Below, piece by piece: positions 11,531-23,307 of a stretch of DNA of 64,000 bases. The DNA lies in the NCBI GenBank assembly GCA_964036045.1, contig OZ038379.1, positions 111,732,611 through 111,796,610 of the forward strand, written 5' to 3'. The notes under the pieces are model-generated. The model saw only the letters and a list, made by a program, of their open reading frames with translations, was not told the DNA's origin and did no database searches. Both the position numbers and the translations under genes were made by a program. The DNA comes from Eutreptiella sp. 'Long Island Sound 2002'. Its lineage: Eukaryota > Euglenozoa > Euglenophyceae > Eutreptiales > Eutreptiaceae. The stretch's first letter is position 1. Every line of letters begins with the position of its first letter.

Positions 11531-11953
11531 CTACCTTAGCCTGAATCGGGGGTCCAGCTCTTCGTCCACGGGGTCTCTCACCCTTATGGAGAGTAGGGGT
11601 TTCAGTGAGGCGACGTACTCAGCGCTATCCACTTCCTCCACGCATGTCTGCACGAAGAAGGCGTCGTGCTCAGTTTTGTCATCTGAGTGGATAGGGCTGG
11701 GGAGCTCAGATAGTCCACACTCAGAGACTCCATCAGGAACAGGTACATGGCAGGGAGAGTTGGAACCGTTGGTGTTAGTCACGACGTATTCATCTCCCCC
11801 GGGTATAGTCTCAATAGCATCCTGAGGACGTAGTCGATCCTTCAAGTCATCCAGGGTGAGTCCATCGCTTTCTCGTTGTATAGCCTGGACCAGAGTCGAG
11901 TCCAGGTCCTCCCAGGGGTTGGAGGTAAGACCTCCGTCCGCCACGTGGAGCAT
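11531..11953 (-). pseudogene. Element B pol linker segment
   Basis: An acidic stretch in the same minus-strand frame as its two neighbours, bounded by a TGA upstream (about 11954-11959, in a Gly-stop-Gly context consistent with a former Trp codon) and a TAG downstream. It has no domain I recognise. It links the methyltransferase-like domain to RT. Confidence 0.6.
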
Positions 11954-11959
11954 ACTTCC

Positions 11960-12448
11960 TCATCCGGATGTCCCTATGGGCGTCTTACGCCCCACAGGCA
12001 CGTAGATGACCTCATCAGGTAACCGAACAGAGCTGATAGTCAGCCTGTCGTTGCCCTCATGGGCTCCCGAATCGGGGGAACACAGGACAATACGGGAACG
12101 TTCCAGAGCCACCTTTGTCAAGATCCTCCCCAGTTCACTGAACCTGGGGTTCGCGTAGGCCATCCTGAAAGAGGACCAGTAAAATTTGTAACTGCAGTTT
12201 TCCCCCATGCGGCAGTAAAGGTCCAAGACATGTTGCTTGTCGCTGGCAAACAGCTCCACACTCAGGTCTTCTCTGGAGTAAACCAACTCCTTCAGACCTT
12301 GGTCTGGGACTTCCCCCAATAGTTGATAGTCCTCAGTTTTGGAGGCCGACATCATGTTCAAGGGGTCCTCCTTCGATACTTTCAGGTAGCTCGAGGTATA
12401 CTCGGACTGCTTCAGTGGCACGGACTCTTTGCCATTGCCGTGGTCCAC
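11960..12448 (-). pseudogene. Element B methyltransferase-like domain
   Basis: Residues about 62-128 read VELFASDKQHVLDLYC, later MAYANPRFSELGRILTKV and SRIVLCSP. This order (a start motif with Asp/Phe, an Asn-Pro-x-Phe loop, a helix, then a hydrophobic strand ending in Pro) is that of the Dam-type phage adenine methyltransferases, where the loop is [N/D/S]-P-P-[Y/F/W]. Here the loop is Asn-Pro-Arg-Phe at residues 100-103, so activity is doubtful. It sits between protease and RT. The same kind of domain sits at the same place in element C. The family link is inferred from motif order, not from a search. Confidence 0.55.
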
Positions 12449-12868
12449 GTAGAGGAGGTAGCTAGGGCGCTTGTAGCGTCAGGGATTGTATCTGGGAGTG
12501 CTGCACGAAGAAGTCAGTCCCCAATACAAAGTCGAAGGCCTCAGTGTCCATCACATAGAACCGATGAGCGATAGTTCAGGTGCCCATTGGTACCTCCACT
12601 TCACAGTCCCCGCAGCTGTGCACCACATGTCCATCCCCCATTCGTATAGCCGCGTTGGTCATGGTGTTCTCCAGGCTCCCACAAGGTAAACTTTTCTTGC
12701 CCACTATAGATATGGTGGCTCCAGTATCCAGTACCCCCAGGTATTCAAGTCCCCCTAGTCGGATACGTACCCAGAAGACCAGGTCCAGGGCCCCACCGGA
12801 GCGTCCCCGTCAGAACTCTGCGGGACAGGTCACCTCGAACCCCTTGTCCCGCAATTTGCGGGTCGGCC
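12449..12868 (-). pseudogene. Element B aspartic protease
   Basis: On the minus strand in a frame shifted from gag and from the downstream pol segments, the text LGVLDTGATISIVGKK gives a retropepsin active site with an intact Asp-Thr-Gly (Asp codon near 12726-12728), followed by MTNAAIRMGDG and FVLGTDFFVQHS, the second conserved Gly-Thr-Asp strand. Two in-frame TGA codons interrupt it (near 12812 and 12568). It was too broken to show as one reading frame. Confidence 0.7.
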
Positions 12869-14446
12869 TCATGAAACGGCTTCTGTTCTTGGCGTTGCCC
12901 TCATCACCACTCTCATCCTCACGCCTGGCCCCTTGCTCTCGCTGGGCCTGAGTTTGCGAGCATGTGGTAGGACCGGACTGGCCTCCAGAGGGCTCGGAGT
13001 TCCCCCCTGGATTAGGGTTGGGGTTCCTCCGTTCTTGTCCGGGTTCTTGTTGTCCTTGTCTGGCTGGCGGTTAGCGCCTCCTCCTCGTCCACCTTGGCTC
13101 TGGTCTTGTCCTTTTCGACGTCCCTTCGACTTGCCCTTGCCGGAGTCGTTGCTGTTGCCCTTGCCACCGCCCTTGCCAGGGCCTTTCCCAGGATCCTCGC
13201 CCTTCAGCTTCGCCGACAGGCGCTGCTTGTGGTAGCACTCATCCTCGTAGTGCTTCCTCTTCCCACGAAAGGCACAGGTGATACGACACCTGTAGTGATC
13301 CGGTATGTTAGGCTTGGCGCGGGTGTTGGTCTCCCGCCTCTTCCCTTGGACTACGAAGTAGTCTCGCTGCTCGCAGTCCGGGGCGTGCTGCAGGTGGCCA
13401 TGCTCATCTCTGGCATCACACCAGAAGAGCTCCTTGACATTGTCCATGATACGGGCGTGCTGTGGGGTAGTCCCCTGTCCAGGTCTGGGTCCTTGGTACC
13501 CCTGGCCATGGCTTCCAGAGCCTCCCCCTCCAGGACGGTAGGCACCCAGGTGCTGGTCGCTTTCTTTCTCCGGCGCCAGCTCCAAGAGAAGCACAGATAA
13601 ATCCTCGTAGTTGAGGGCTCTAGCCTTGCGCTCCGCCGTTGACAGGCACTTGTTCCAGAGCTCCCGAGGGAGCTCGGCCACCAACCAGAAAAGCAGGTTG
13701 TTGCTGCTGTAGGAAGCGGGCGTCAGTCGTCCAGCCCAGTAATCCAGGTCAGCCAGTAGCTCGGAGACCCTGGCAGTTTTGGGGTTATTGGGCAGCACGG
13801 CCAGGTTCTGGATCTCGGCCCCGATGAAGACGTCGGTTTCGTACGTAGGGTACTGCGTCTCCAAGGCAACCAACACGTCGGCAAAGATGGCGGACTTAGT
13901 CACAATCTGCTTGACGTGCTTCTCCAGGTACTTGTTCTTGCAACACTGCAGGAGCAGGTCACACTTGACTCGCCCACTGGCATGGGTTTGGCTGGTCATT
14001 CGGAGGAACGGGCCATAATTCTCAGCGAACCCGCTGAGATCCTTGCCTGTGAACTCAGGCAGGTGCACCACGATCTTGGAGGTGGCTATTGCCTCAGTCT
14101 CCTGAGATCTGCGTCCCTCAGGGCGCTTGCTCTGCCTCTTCTTCTTCTTCTCCCGCCCGTTCGGGTTCTCGGGGTCCTTAGGGTCGTCGTCCTCCGAGGG
14201 CGAAGCAGAAATCATGGACCGTGGCTCCTCGTCAGAGGGGTCTTCGCCTAGGTCACTAGAGCCATAGGGCACCACGTCAACCATTGCCCTTAGGGCTGTC
14301 AGCCCCAAACAGTCCAGCTCGGCTCTCGTGGAGATCCCCACGTGGCTGTAGGGAGGCTGGGTCGTTCTCAGTATGAAAGGGCTTCTCAGTATCACAGCAG
14401 GGGTCGGCATCGGTCGGCTCGTCAGGCTCCCCAGGGTGTTTGTCAA
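12869..14446 (-). pseudogene. Element B gag, capsid and nucleocapsid
   Basis: A 525-codon open segment. Residues 118-290 are the capsid-like part (VVHLPEFTGKDLSGFAENY, LLADLDYWAGRL, LLELAPEKESD). After a Gly/Gln-rich linker comes a Cys/His stretch (FWCDARDEHGHLQHAPDC, residues 341-358) and then a zinc knuckle with Cys387, Cys391, His399, Cys404 (CX3CX7HX4C, 18 residues overall like the knuckles of A and C). The C-terminal 120 residues are Gly-Lys-Ser-Arg-rich and would bind nucleic acid. The N-terminal start lies in the shifted segments upstream. Confidence 0.8.
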
Positions 14447-15299
14447 CCCTGCGACCAGATGCTTGGCTTGTACTCGGTGGACTCAAACTCCCAGGACGGT
14501 AGGTGACATTTGGGGAGGGACTAGGGGCTCCAGTTTAGCCCAAATCTCTTGAGTGAGATCACCCACAATTTTGAAGGCGGCTACTCGGAGTGCGTCATTG
14601 ATCTCCGACCGTGTGAGGGACCTGTTGGAGGATCTCCCTGATCCTCTTCTCCTGCCCCCGCATGACTCAGCGCCTCTCCTCAGCCCACTCAGGGTTGCAT
14701 ACCCAGGAACATCCACATAGGCTCCTGTAGCCGGTAGAGGATGGTGATAGTCTGCCGCATACCAGCGGGGCGCAGAAACGGAGGCCACTGGCTCACTGGC
14801 AGTAGTTGCCTCTGAAAAGCGCAGTGGTAGATGGGTGCACACCATAGGCAGGGTAGGTAGGCATACCAGTAAAGCCTGTGCCCTCAGCCATAGGCGGGGT
14901 GGTTATGGGTGTGGATGTTGCAGCGGCTGGGTCTGGATTCGGGAGTGTGGTGGTTGTATGGGAGGGTGATGCGTGGAGGCCAGAAGCGCTTGGTGCACCC
15001 TCGAAGGCTGACTCACTCGTTGGGTTGTGCCCATGGTCTACCCCCTCGTCTGCCATGCTTTCTCCAGCATCCTTCTCTCTCTCCCTCTTTCTCTTCACAG
15101 GGTTGGTGTCTACCTCCTCGACTGAGAGGGCCCTGAAAGCCGACTGAAGTCCCTCAAGCGAGTCATCAACCACATCTACTGGCCCATGTAAGGGCACCGA
15201 AGGTACAGCGCTAGGTCCAGGTCGAGGTTCACCAGGTGCTGGCATTGCTGGTGCCTCAGGCGCTGTCCTCGCGTAGGTGTCCTCCTTCTTTGTGTCCAT
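14277..15299 (-). pseudogene. Element B gag N-terminal region, frameshifted
   Basis: Three overlapping minus-strand segments (15299-14793, 14845-14483, 14486-14277) carry the start of this Gag. The first begins with an ATG (MDTKKEDTYARTAPEAP) and is Pro/Ala/Ser-rich with a KRKRERE basic patch; the second is basic and Tyr/Pro-rich. The frame alternates, which implies at least three indels before the long gag frame. I find no known domain in the N-terminal part. Confidence 0.55.
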
Positions 15300-16209
15300 A
15301 TTCGCCCTTCTTGCTTATGACATTACTCGGCGCACTGGATGTACGGCACGGGGTTCCTGCCGGTACGCAGAGACTGTCTGCCTCTTGCTACCAGAACGTT
15401 TTATAGTGTTTTCAGCACTGTGTTTTCGATGTGCCTTACCTGCTGCTTGCTGCTGGTGTAGGGTTCCTGCTCCTTTTTCTTGATGTGGAAAATGTTTTAT
15501 TTGTTGAAAAACAACCACTCCAGGACAACTGTAGCCAGAGATAAGCAGGTAGAAGATAAACAGGATCAACGCATGAAGGGCTGCCGTCACAATAAGTTAG
15601 ATAAAGACAACTATCAACAATAGACCACAGCCATTTACATTCAATGCAACTCAGGATGAAACATTTTACATGTTTGAGAAGAACTGACTGGAAAACTGCC
15701 CCAAGGGCTCACTCTCTTCCATAGTGCCATCTAGAGATGTGCACTCCTTTTGTTTTGCGTCCCATAGGTGCTGAGTTGGCATTGCTTGTGACGCTGAGGT
15801 CACTGCCATGTCACATGGGATATTCCTACTTAGCTAGGCTGACTGGGTATTGAACCAAGGACCTCTCAAAAAGAGATGCTCCAGCCCCTTAGGGTGCATA
15901 CCACTGGGATAGCTAAGATTTCATGAGAAAACATAGATAAATTCATAGGCTCCGCCTTCAGTATATCAGTGCCTCAGTCACCCAGGAGAAGATGTTTTAG
16001 TGCATATAGCTTGGGGATTAAGGGGTCCATACTACATGCTGATTTAGTGTTTGGTTCTATAGGTCAAAATGTGTTATCACCCATTTTGGGTAGGCCAAAA
16101 CTAAGATGAAAATGCATCTGTGCTTAGAGCATCTCTAATACAACTAAAGTATACCCTAAAGCATTGGAAAAGCACTTTTTTTTAGTACGCGTCACTGGCG
16201 GCACCGCTC
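15300..16209. other. Non-coding stretch between elements B and B'
   Basis: There is no gene here apart from a tRNA-like SINE candidate near 15.85 kb. The part next to 15300 may be the leader or LTR of element B; no second copy exists in the window to confirm this. Confidence 0.5.
15750..15916 (-). mobile_element. tRNA-derived SINE candidate
   Basis: On the minus strand, 15915-15894 reads TAGCTATCCCAGTGGTATGC, which resembles the D-arm and box A of tRNA genes. It is followed about 40 nt later by GGTTCAATACC (15856-15846), a good box B with a T-stem-like context (CTTGG, loop, CCCAG). This is the internal Pol III promoter layout of tRNA genes and SINEs. The rest of the tRNA fold is poor, so a SINE head is more likely than a functional tRNA. 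The 3' body end is a guess. Confidence 0.45.
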
Positions 16210-17235
16210 ATGGATTCAGTTGCCAGAAAGTATAAGTACGATCCTGATAAAGGCACCAGTAAAGTCCCAACGCATAAACAAACCATCAGTTGGACTGATC
16301 TGATGCGTGAGAACTTCGAGAAGATCAAAACATCCCTATGTGAGGCCTGCAGTTGGTACACACCGAGTGACCAAGGCAAGTTCGCCATCCATACGGATGC
16401 GTCAGATCACGGCATTGGCGCTGTCCTGGAACAGAAGGACGACCAGGGAAACTGGCGTCCCTGTGCTTTTTGCAGTCTAAAACTCCAGGGCAGCGTCAAA
16501 AGGGACGCTGACGGGAATGTTCTGGGGTATATGGGCCAGAGAGCATGGTCAGTGAGAGAAAAGGAGACTTACGCCCTGGTGTCCTGTCTTTTGAAGTTCA
16601 AAAGCTGGATATCAGGGCACCAGATCACTGTTTTCACTGACCATAAGTCCCTCGAGTCATGGTACAAAGAAGAGCTTTGTACCATGGCTGGTCCATTAGG
16701 ACGCCGCGGCCGATGGCACGAATTCGTCTCCCGGTATGGCATTGTAGTTGTCTACAAACCGGGAGTGGAGAATGATGCCGCCGACGGAATGTCCCGCTGC
16801 GCCTACCCAGCTGGATTGGCGGATCACACGAACTTTCGCGGTTCTAACGCTGATCTGGAAGGGGTAACCCAGTGGAAGGCCTCTGAGCGCGAAAAGGAGC
16901 AACAGCTCATTGCAGCAAACCAGTATCCCCGCAAAGTTCACGAGGTGAGAGCCCCTAAGGGACATTCCTCACCACAGGACATGCAGGAACAGCGGGAGTG
17001 CGATTACTTGCTGTGGGAGGTCAACAGGTTGCATAACAATATACATTATGACGGCAATGCGCTCCCAGACGACCCCGTAGTAGATGCTGTCCAGAGGGTG
17101 TCTGACCACTGTGAACACTGTTGCCCCTTTCCACCTTGCGTCAGTCAGGCGAGTATGAGTCTCAAGGAGGACTCCTCGTCTGAAGCAGAATCCATTGTAG
17201 GCCCTGATGAAGCCATCTGGAATATTTTTGATTAG
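16210..17235 (+). pseudogene. Element B' RNase H
   Basis: RNase H of a Ty3-type element, which removes RNA from the RNA:DNA hybrid. It shows FAIHTDASDHGIGAVLEQK (first catalytic Asp), REKETYALVSCLLKF (Glu), FTDHKSLESW (Asp) and YKPGVENDAADGMSR (the terminal Asp region). The text GPLGRRGRWHEF and the Ala-Tyr-Pro-Ala block after it match element C, so B' is nearer to C than to B. A TAG ends the segment at 17233-17235; the same frame resumes with more stops. The 5' part of pol is absent, and the junction is near 16.17 kb. Confidence 0.85.
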
Positions 17236-18118
17236 ACGAATGATGCATTCCTGCTGTGCTAGAGTGAGGGAGACTTTACCTGGGTTGCCGCTAGCCTCTT
17301 TTGGAAACTCACTGAGGTCAAAATGCCGCCTGAGACCAAAATACTGTACGAGGACTGGATGCCCCAATACAAGGCGGACAGAACGTACAAACGACTCGTG
17401 GATAGGGGTCTGGAGTATCAGGTTTCCATGGATGGATACCTGTGGGCCAAGGGACCATAGTGAAGTCATCCCCACATTCGTCGGGATGGTAAAATTCGTG
17501 TCCCACGGTCCATTGTGTCTCAGGTCATCCAGGCGGTACATGCATGTGCCCACCCGGGTCAGGCAAAGACCCTGGAGCTGTTTCTATGCCGTTTTCACGC
17601 TGACATGCCCTATGCCCGGCCGCGGGAAACAGTAAACAAGGCATTGTCGGACTGTGTGTTTTGCGCACAAGCCAAAGCTAGACGCGGCCCACATCCTGAC
17701 TCCTGCAAGCCGTGTCCCGTACCCTCGTTTCCTTTCAGCTCAGTGGCCGTAGACTTCGTGGATTTACCTGAAGTCCATAACCAGTCAGCCAAGACTGAAA
17801 TGTTGGCCAACTATGTCATGGTCATAGTTTGTCGATTGACAGGGTATGTGATGGCCATACCCTGCTGTAAGGGGGGGCTCACCAGTCGTAAGGCCGCTGA
17901 GCTTTTCCTACATAGGTGTTAATTTTTCATGAGCTTATCCAGAGAAGCGCAAGCTGACAATCGGTCAATTATCAGCAGCACTTTTGTCAATGCTCTGTGC
18001 AATCCTGACGGCATTGAAGAGGCCAAGTCTATCATATATAGGCCTAAGTCCAATTGCAGGGCTGAGAGGGCTGTGCAGAGTACTGTCAATACTCTGCGGC
18101 AGTACCTCCTCAGATGAG
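17236..18118 (+). pseudogene. Element B' integrase core
   Basis: Integrase joins element DNA to the host chromosome. The frame is the same as that of RNase H, with TAG at 17233, a further TAG near 17260, TAG-TGA at 17458-17463 and TAA at 17920-17922. The zinc finger is HACAH (HX3H) and CVFC (CX2C); the catalytic triad is Asp in VAVDFVDLP, Asp in QADNRS and Glu in CRAERAV. Exactly 35 residues separate the second Asp from the Glu (DD35E). The core geometry survives, but five stops make it inactive. Confidence 0.85.
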
Positions 18119-18700
18119 TTGGCTGGTAGCGTTGCCACTGGCCCTATGGGGACTCAATGACATTCCTGGGGCAGTGGCACCCTACTCGCCACACCGGGTG
18201 GTTTTTGCACGCGACCTAATAGGGGTTGGCAACCTACTCCCGATAGTGGACAGTGAGGGCTGTGGGGACGCCACCCCGTCTTTGAAGAGGGTGGCTGCGG
18301 AAAGGGAATTGGTGCAAGAAAAGCTGGAGGAAATACGCAAAAAACAGTCCGACAAATTCCTAACGGGACACCCTCCCTCTGATTTCATTGCCGGTGACCG
18401 GTTATGGGTCCAGAATCGAGATGAAGAACGAGAAAAACTCGGTAGAGTATGGCAACGACCCGCTGAGATCATTGACAAGATCTCTGACTCCGTCTACTGG
18501 GTGGACCACAATGGGATTGAGCAAGACATATCTGTCGAACGGCTGAAGGTCTTTGTGAAGCTCGATGACGGACGTCAGCCCCCACTGCATTACTTTGCGG
18601 AGCATCGTGAGATTCACGACAATTCGTATGTGGTGGAGCGGGTGGACAAGCATGAATGGCGTGGAAAAGGGGCCAATGGCTGCAAAAAACGCGCCTGCCA
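18114..18700 (+). pseudogene. Element B' integrase C-terminus with truncated chromodomain
   Basis: After a frameshift near 18115 the integrase continues: LPLALWGLNDIPG, a coiled region (ELVQEKLEEIRKKQSDKF), the barrel motif DRLWVQNRDEE and RPAEIIDKISDSVYWVD. The last recognisable text, NSYVVERVDKHEWRGKG, is the first strand of a chromodomain. Past about 18700 the sequence becomes the minus-strand gag of element D/E, so the chromodomain is cut off there although the frame stays open by chance to 18791. Confidence 0.75.
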
Positions 18701-20444
18701 ACCTTCTCCCGGTGCGGATCAGGACGTAGTGTCCTCAGAAGTCTCCGCCAATCCGTCAGGCGGATGTACTGGCCGTCAAGCTGAAGCTTGATGGCTCCCC
18801 ACCTCTTGGCGGCAGCCTGCGGCGCGTCCACCGGCTCCTGCTCGTTGAGCCACTTCTTGGTCTCCCTGAGGGTCCTGATCTTCCCCTCCTTGGCTGCCAC
18901 GAAGTACACCTCTTGAAGCACCTCAGGCAGGTGCCATCAGAACCGTTTGAAGACATATTTCTCCGCCGCGGCGAGATCCATGTCTTTGGTGACGGTCATT
19001 CCTCATTTTTTCAGCTTCTCCAGGAAGCGGTCGAGGTTGGGGGGGTTCCCATATTACATGGAGGGCCTGATGTCCTTCAGCTCTTTCCAAACAGCGGCGT
19101 CCGCGGCCTTGGAGACCATGATCGCCGGCCGGGAGGACGACCGAGGTTCCCACCAGTGTCCCCCATGGGTTCCCACAGCTGCCACGTCCATCTCCTCCTC
19201 GATGTCCTAAGGGCTGCGCCGCGGCTCCTCCACGTATCCTTCTCCAAGGACTCCTGGGCTTACGCCTTCCATGTGCTCCGGCTCCTCCCGTTGCCGGTGG
19301 CTCCGGCTGACGGTTCTGCAGGGTGGGGAGGGTCCAAAATCTTCCATGGCGTCTCCATCGGGACCCTGGATGTCCCACTTTATGTCCTCCTCAGGGACCT
19401 CATCTTAAAGCGCTCCGTATCAGCCAAAAGCCGTTGGCACTGGCTCCATGGCATGCTTCCGGCGCTACGGGGGAACGGGGGTGCAGAGGGGACCACGGCG
19501 TCTGCGGAGTCCGCACTCAGCCATTTGTCCCGCTCCTCATCCCCGGCGCGCCGGGGGGGCATGCGGTCGCTCCAACAGGCGCTGCCACCGGTGGACGGCA
19601 CCTGGTCCCTCTGAGGGGCTTCAATGCGGCCACAGGGCCTGCCTGGACCAGGCCGGGGTCCCCAGGTGTCATCGGAGCCTGACTCCAGAGTGGGTGACTG
19701 ATCGCTTCCGTTGCTTCTGCTTCTCAGGTTCTCCAACCCCTCCAACCTCCTCTGCAGCTCGGTGACCACGCGGCTCAGCTTCCCGGCCTTGTACCTGGCG
19801 ACGTCCAGCTCCTTTTGGGCCTTGGTGGCAACAGCAGCACTCTTGTTTATCTCGATCTTGTTGAACTGCGCTTCGCGCTCCAAGTTCCGGATCTTCTTCT
19901 GGAGGTACACGATCCATCTCTAGATGCTCTTGGGGATGTCCGCTCCGGGCGGTCGGTCAGGGGGATCTTCACATGTTGCTCCACCAGTGCGTCCTCTGCC
20001 TCGTGGTTCTCCGCCTGGTGGCCCGCCGGGTGGTCCTCCTCCCGGCGGTCCTCCAGGTGGTCCTGCGCCCGGGGGTGCCCCGGGCGGTCCACCATCCGGG
20101 GGTCCTCCGCCCGGGGGTCCATGCCCCATGCCGGATGGGCCGGCACCTGGGCTGATTCCCATGTCATCCTCAGTGTCCATGTCTCCCCATCAGAATCCGG
20201 ATCTCGGCAGGGGTTGGCAGGGGGTGCTGTCTCTGCTGCGGTAGGGAGATGGGGGACCCTCTCCATCGGAGCTTCGAGGGGTATTGTCTCCTCCGCCAAC
20301 GTCTCCGGGCACTCCCACCTTGCACTCCTTGGGCTCTTGACGATGCCGGCGGTCTCGTCCGTCCGCATTCCTGCAGGTGACAAAGGGGTCGGAGGCGTGG
20401 GGGTGCTTCTTGGTGGGCCGCCGTGCCCTTTCAAGGGTCTCTCC
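18695..20444 (-). pseudogene. Element D/E gag fragment
   Basis: Minus-strand matches to the Gag of element C in order: the Gly-Pro collagen-like stretch (20180-19930), the coiled coil (QKKIRNLEREAQFNKIEINK, QKELDVARYKAGKLSRVV), the ESGSDDTWGPRPGPGRP block, then the capsid part (YFVAAKEGKIRTLRETKKW, VDAPQAAAKRWGAIKL). Frames shift several times. Homology ends at about 18695 within the capsid region. At the codon where C has TAG (25809) this copy has CAA, and where C has TGA (26508) it has TGG, which shows that those stops in C are mutations. Confidence 0.85.
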
Positions 20445-20448
20445 CTAG
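20445..20448. repeat. Target-site duplication CTAG, left
   Basis: CTAG directly precedes the TG of the left LTR of element C and recurs directly after the CA of the right LTR (37328-37331). The length is four bases. Joining the flanks at one CTAG restores the D/E sequence in register with its relative. Confidence 0.8.
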
Positions 20449-23307
20449 TGAAGCGGTACCCAGAACCTATGGCCCATGGCCCGGAGGCCTGTGAGCCGTC
20501 ACACCCGTTATGGCCCATGGCCCGGGGGCTTTGAGCCGTCACACCCGTGCGGAGGCCGTTGACACCGGCTGTCAGGGGGACATCCCTGTTCTCTAACCCG
20601 CGAGATCTGGAATCTGATTTCTAACCATTAAATCAATGTAGAATAACCATTGTTTTATTGTCTTAGGCGACTTTCAGTCGGAAATTGGTGAAATACCCGA
20701 TTTCTACCGCGATTTCTGGTTGTCGTGAAATCACCGCCTGATGTCGCCTGCTCGCGCGCCTTCGTCGCTTGTCCGTGGCGAGTTTTGTTCTGGACTTTTC
20801 TCGAGTACCTTTGAGGTTCTAAGAGAACTTCAGGGCTGAATCTAGAGGGTATTTAATGTACTTTCATCTGGTGTGTTCACCAGAATTTTTCGGCGTTGCT
20901 TTTTCGAGAAAATCAGCGCGCAAGGCTTTCCGTCGATCGTGCGAACTCATGCTTCTCAAGGACCATGAGTTCGGACGGAACCCTACATCTCCCCCCTATG
21001 TCTTTCATCCATGCCCCTTTCACGCGGGCATATCATCTTGTATAGGGAGGCGGGCGATGACGGTGTTTTAGGCAGCCTATGGGTCTCGCAAACCCAAGTC
21101 GTTTGCGTGCGCAAACGCTAACTTTGTTGCCTTGTGAGCAGGAACGTTAATGACCGAACACAATGCTCACAAGACCAAAGGCCCGAGGCCATTTTCGTTT
21201 TTCGAGCCAGCTCAACGATGGCTCCACGCAATTCAATGCGTACCAAAACTCTATTTTCAAAAGAGGGCAAGTTTTGGTCGAAAATTAGGCCAAAATGGCC
21301 AAACCCCCGAGGCTCGTACTCGAAGCCTATGGGGAGTTGAGCCTCGAACAAAAGCAATATGTAAAGTAGAGACCACGAATGACATCGTGGATGGCTTGGT
21401 TGATTTTTACAACCTTCTCTTCTATTTTATATAATTTCGCCTTGTGAGCACGCGTGCCGCATTGGCTCCTTGCACACGCGCTCATATGTAGGCACTAATG
21501 ACACGAGTGGGCGGAGACAATCTAACCATAGTGTGCATATTTGAAAGCACCTACTATGGGCCTACTCCAAAAGTGTTTACTCATATTTTCGCTCCTCAAG
21601 GTCCCAAAGATATGTTCATGCCAATATCGCCGATATATGCACTTTTTCCCATAAATAGTGTGCTTCAAGAATTGAGGTGTTAAAAATGCTTTCATTATGC
21701 TTTGAACCTCAACTCTTTTTGCAAAAGGGAAGCAAAGCTTCAGTTTGCATCCATGCAAAAGCCCGAGGCTCCTTTCTCTTGCGATACGGAGATACAATAT
21801 TTGGAGGGACCACTTTTAGGTGAATTTTGGCCGTTTTGCCCAAAATGGCCAAAAACTCCTTCTCCCCCTGATTTCACCCCCGAGGTTGCGTGCGCCACTT
21901 GACCAAGGGTAAGGGCAATTCGGAGAGGGCACATAAACCCACATCGAATGGGGTGTTTTCCCATGTGGCCTCTCCTCTCGATGGGAGAGTTGTGAGTCAC
22001 CCAATTTGGGGTATGTTGCCAATCTGCCCGATTTGTGTGTCATCTTCCTTCCAAAGGGGAAAATAGCTAGAGGTGACCATGAAGGTTGGCAAGTGGCATA
22101 TATTGGGACCTAAGTCCGATGTGTCTATAGCATCCTTGGTTGAAAGGATCCTCGCCGTGGCCATGGAGATATGGAATCATGAGTGCGGGCCATTTGGGCC
22201 AAATTTCGCTGTTTTTGCCATTGTGTGCCATATTGGAATTACCATATCTCCATGGGGCACGGGATCTAGCCAGGAAAGAAAGGGGTGATTATTGTAGCAT
22301 ATGACCAAGGGTTGAACGTCACTGAGTTTCGTATTTGCTCCTCAGGCTCATCTGGAGTTCTTCAACTTTTGGTGCGATCCACGATCCCCCCCTTTGCACC
22401 GCATGTTGCTTTCTGCCCCGTCCGTGTGGTCATCCCCTCGGTGAACAGTAAGCAGCCAGTGTGACAGCAAGCGATAACCCAGGGCATGGGACCAAAGGGG
22501 ATATCAAGGGTTGTGAATCGAGGCTTGGTGCGTCAACATCGCCAAGATTTCCTACCCTGGACGGTCGCCCGACACGGCCGATTTTGCCATTTTGGCAGTT
22601 ATGACCCCACTTGACGTACCCGTGGTGCCCTGATGCCGGGACCTCAGAGGGAACCAGGCTGGGTGAGGGCTCCAGGCGGTTCGTATGCGAAGGGCATAGG
22701 GTCTGTTGCCTCGTCCCTACCTCTGGCGGGTCCAGACGAGGGGTCAATTTTGGAGATTTTTGAGCTAATTTCAGTTTGGGCTGAAACAGCCCATTTTCAG
22801 CTACCAACTCCTAGGGGATAATGGCGGGGCCATATCTCTGGCTCAGAGAGGAGTTTGAACCTGTGGTTAGGGAACCATGGGGAGCCATCGTCAGTTGGCC
22901 TTGGAGTATCTTGGTTCTCAGGAACTCGCCTGTGCTTGGGCGGGAAACCTCCCCTATTGGCAGGGTTTCAGGGTCCGGACTGAGCAGGGCATGGGTTGTG
23001 TTTGAGCCCCCGCCCTCACCAGCCACTGAGAGGGTCGGACCTTGGATTGGGATACGAGTTGGGACTGAGTGTCTATTGTCATGTGATGCCCTTACCCCAG
23101 TCCAGTCTTAACGCCATGTGTACATATCCTGATGATTTGCTGTACATACTCTCGTTCCCTTGTTGCAGAGTGGCAAGGATCCTGAAACGCTTTGTCTCAT
23201 GAGACGAGCGTAATTGATGCCTCTGTGAGCGCAGTGCTTTGCCTGCCTGCTTGCTTGTGCGTGTCACCGCAGCGTCCCGCGGCCAGGCCCCCCACGGGAA
23301 CGCGTCA
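20449..23307 (+). repeat. Element C left LTR (2859 bp)
   Basis: Begins TGAAGCGGTACCC and ends AACGCGTCA; near-identical over its whole length to 34468-37327. It would supply promoter and polyadenylation signals for the element. A possible core promoter element GTATTTAATG lies near 20846. Near its start two copies of GTGAGCCGTCACACCCGT-like text occur (about 20489 and 20531). No protein gene is credible within it. Confidence 0.93.

Noticed and set aside
15846-15915. Functional tRNA gene
   Set aside because: Box A and box B are present but acceptor and anticodon stems do not pair well; a SINE head fits better.
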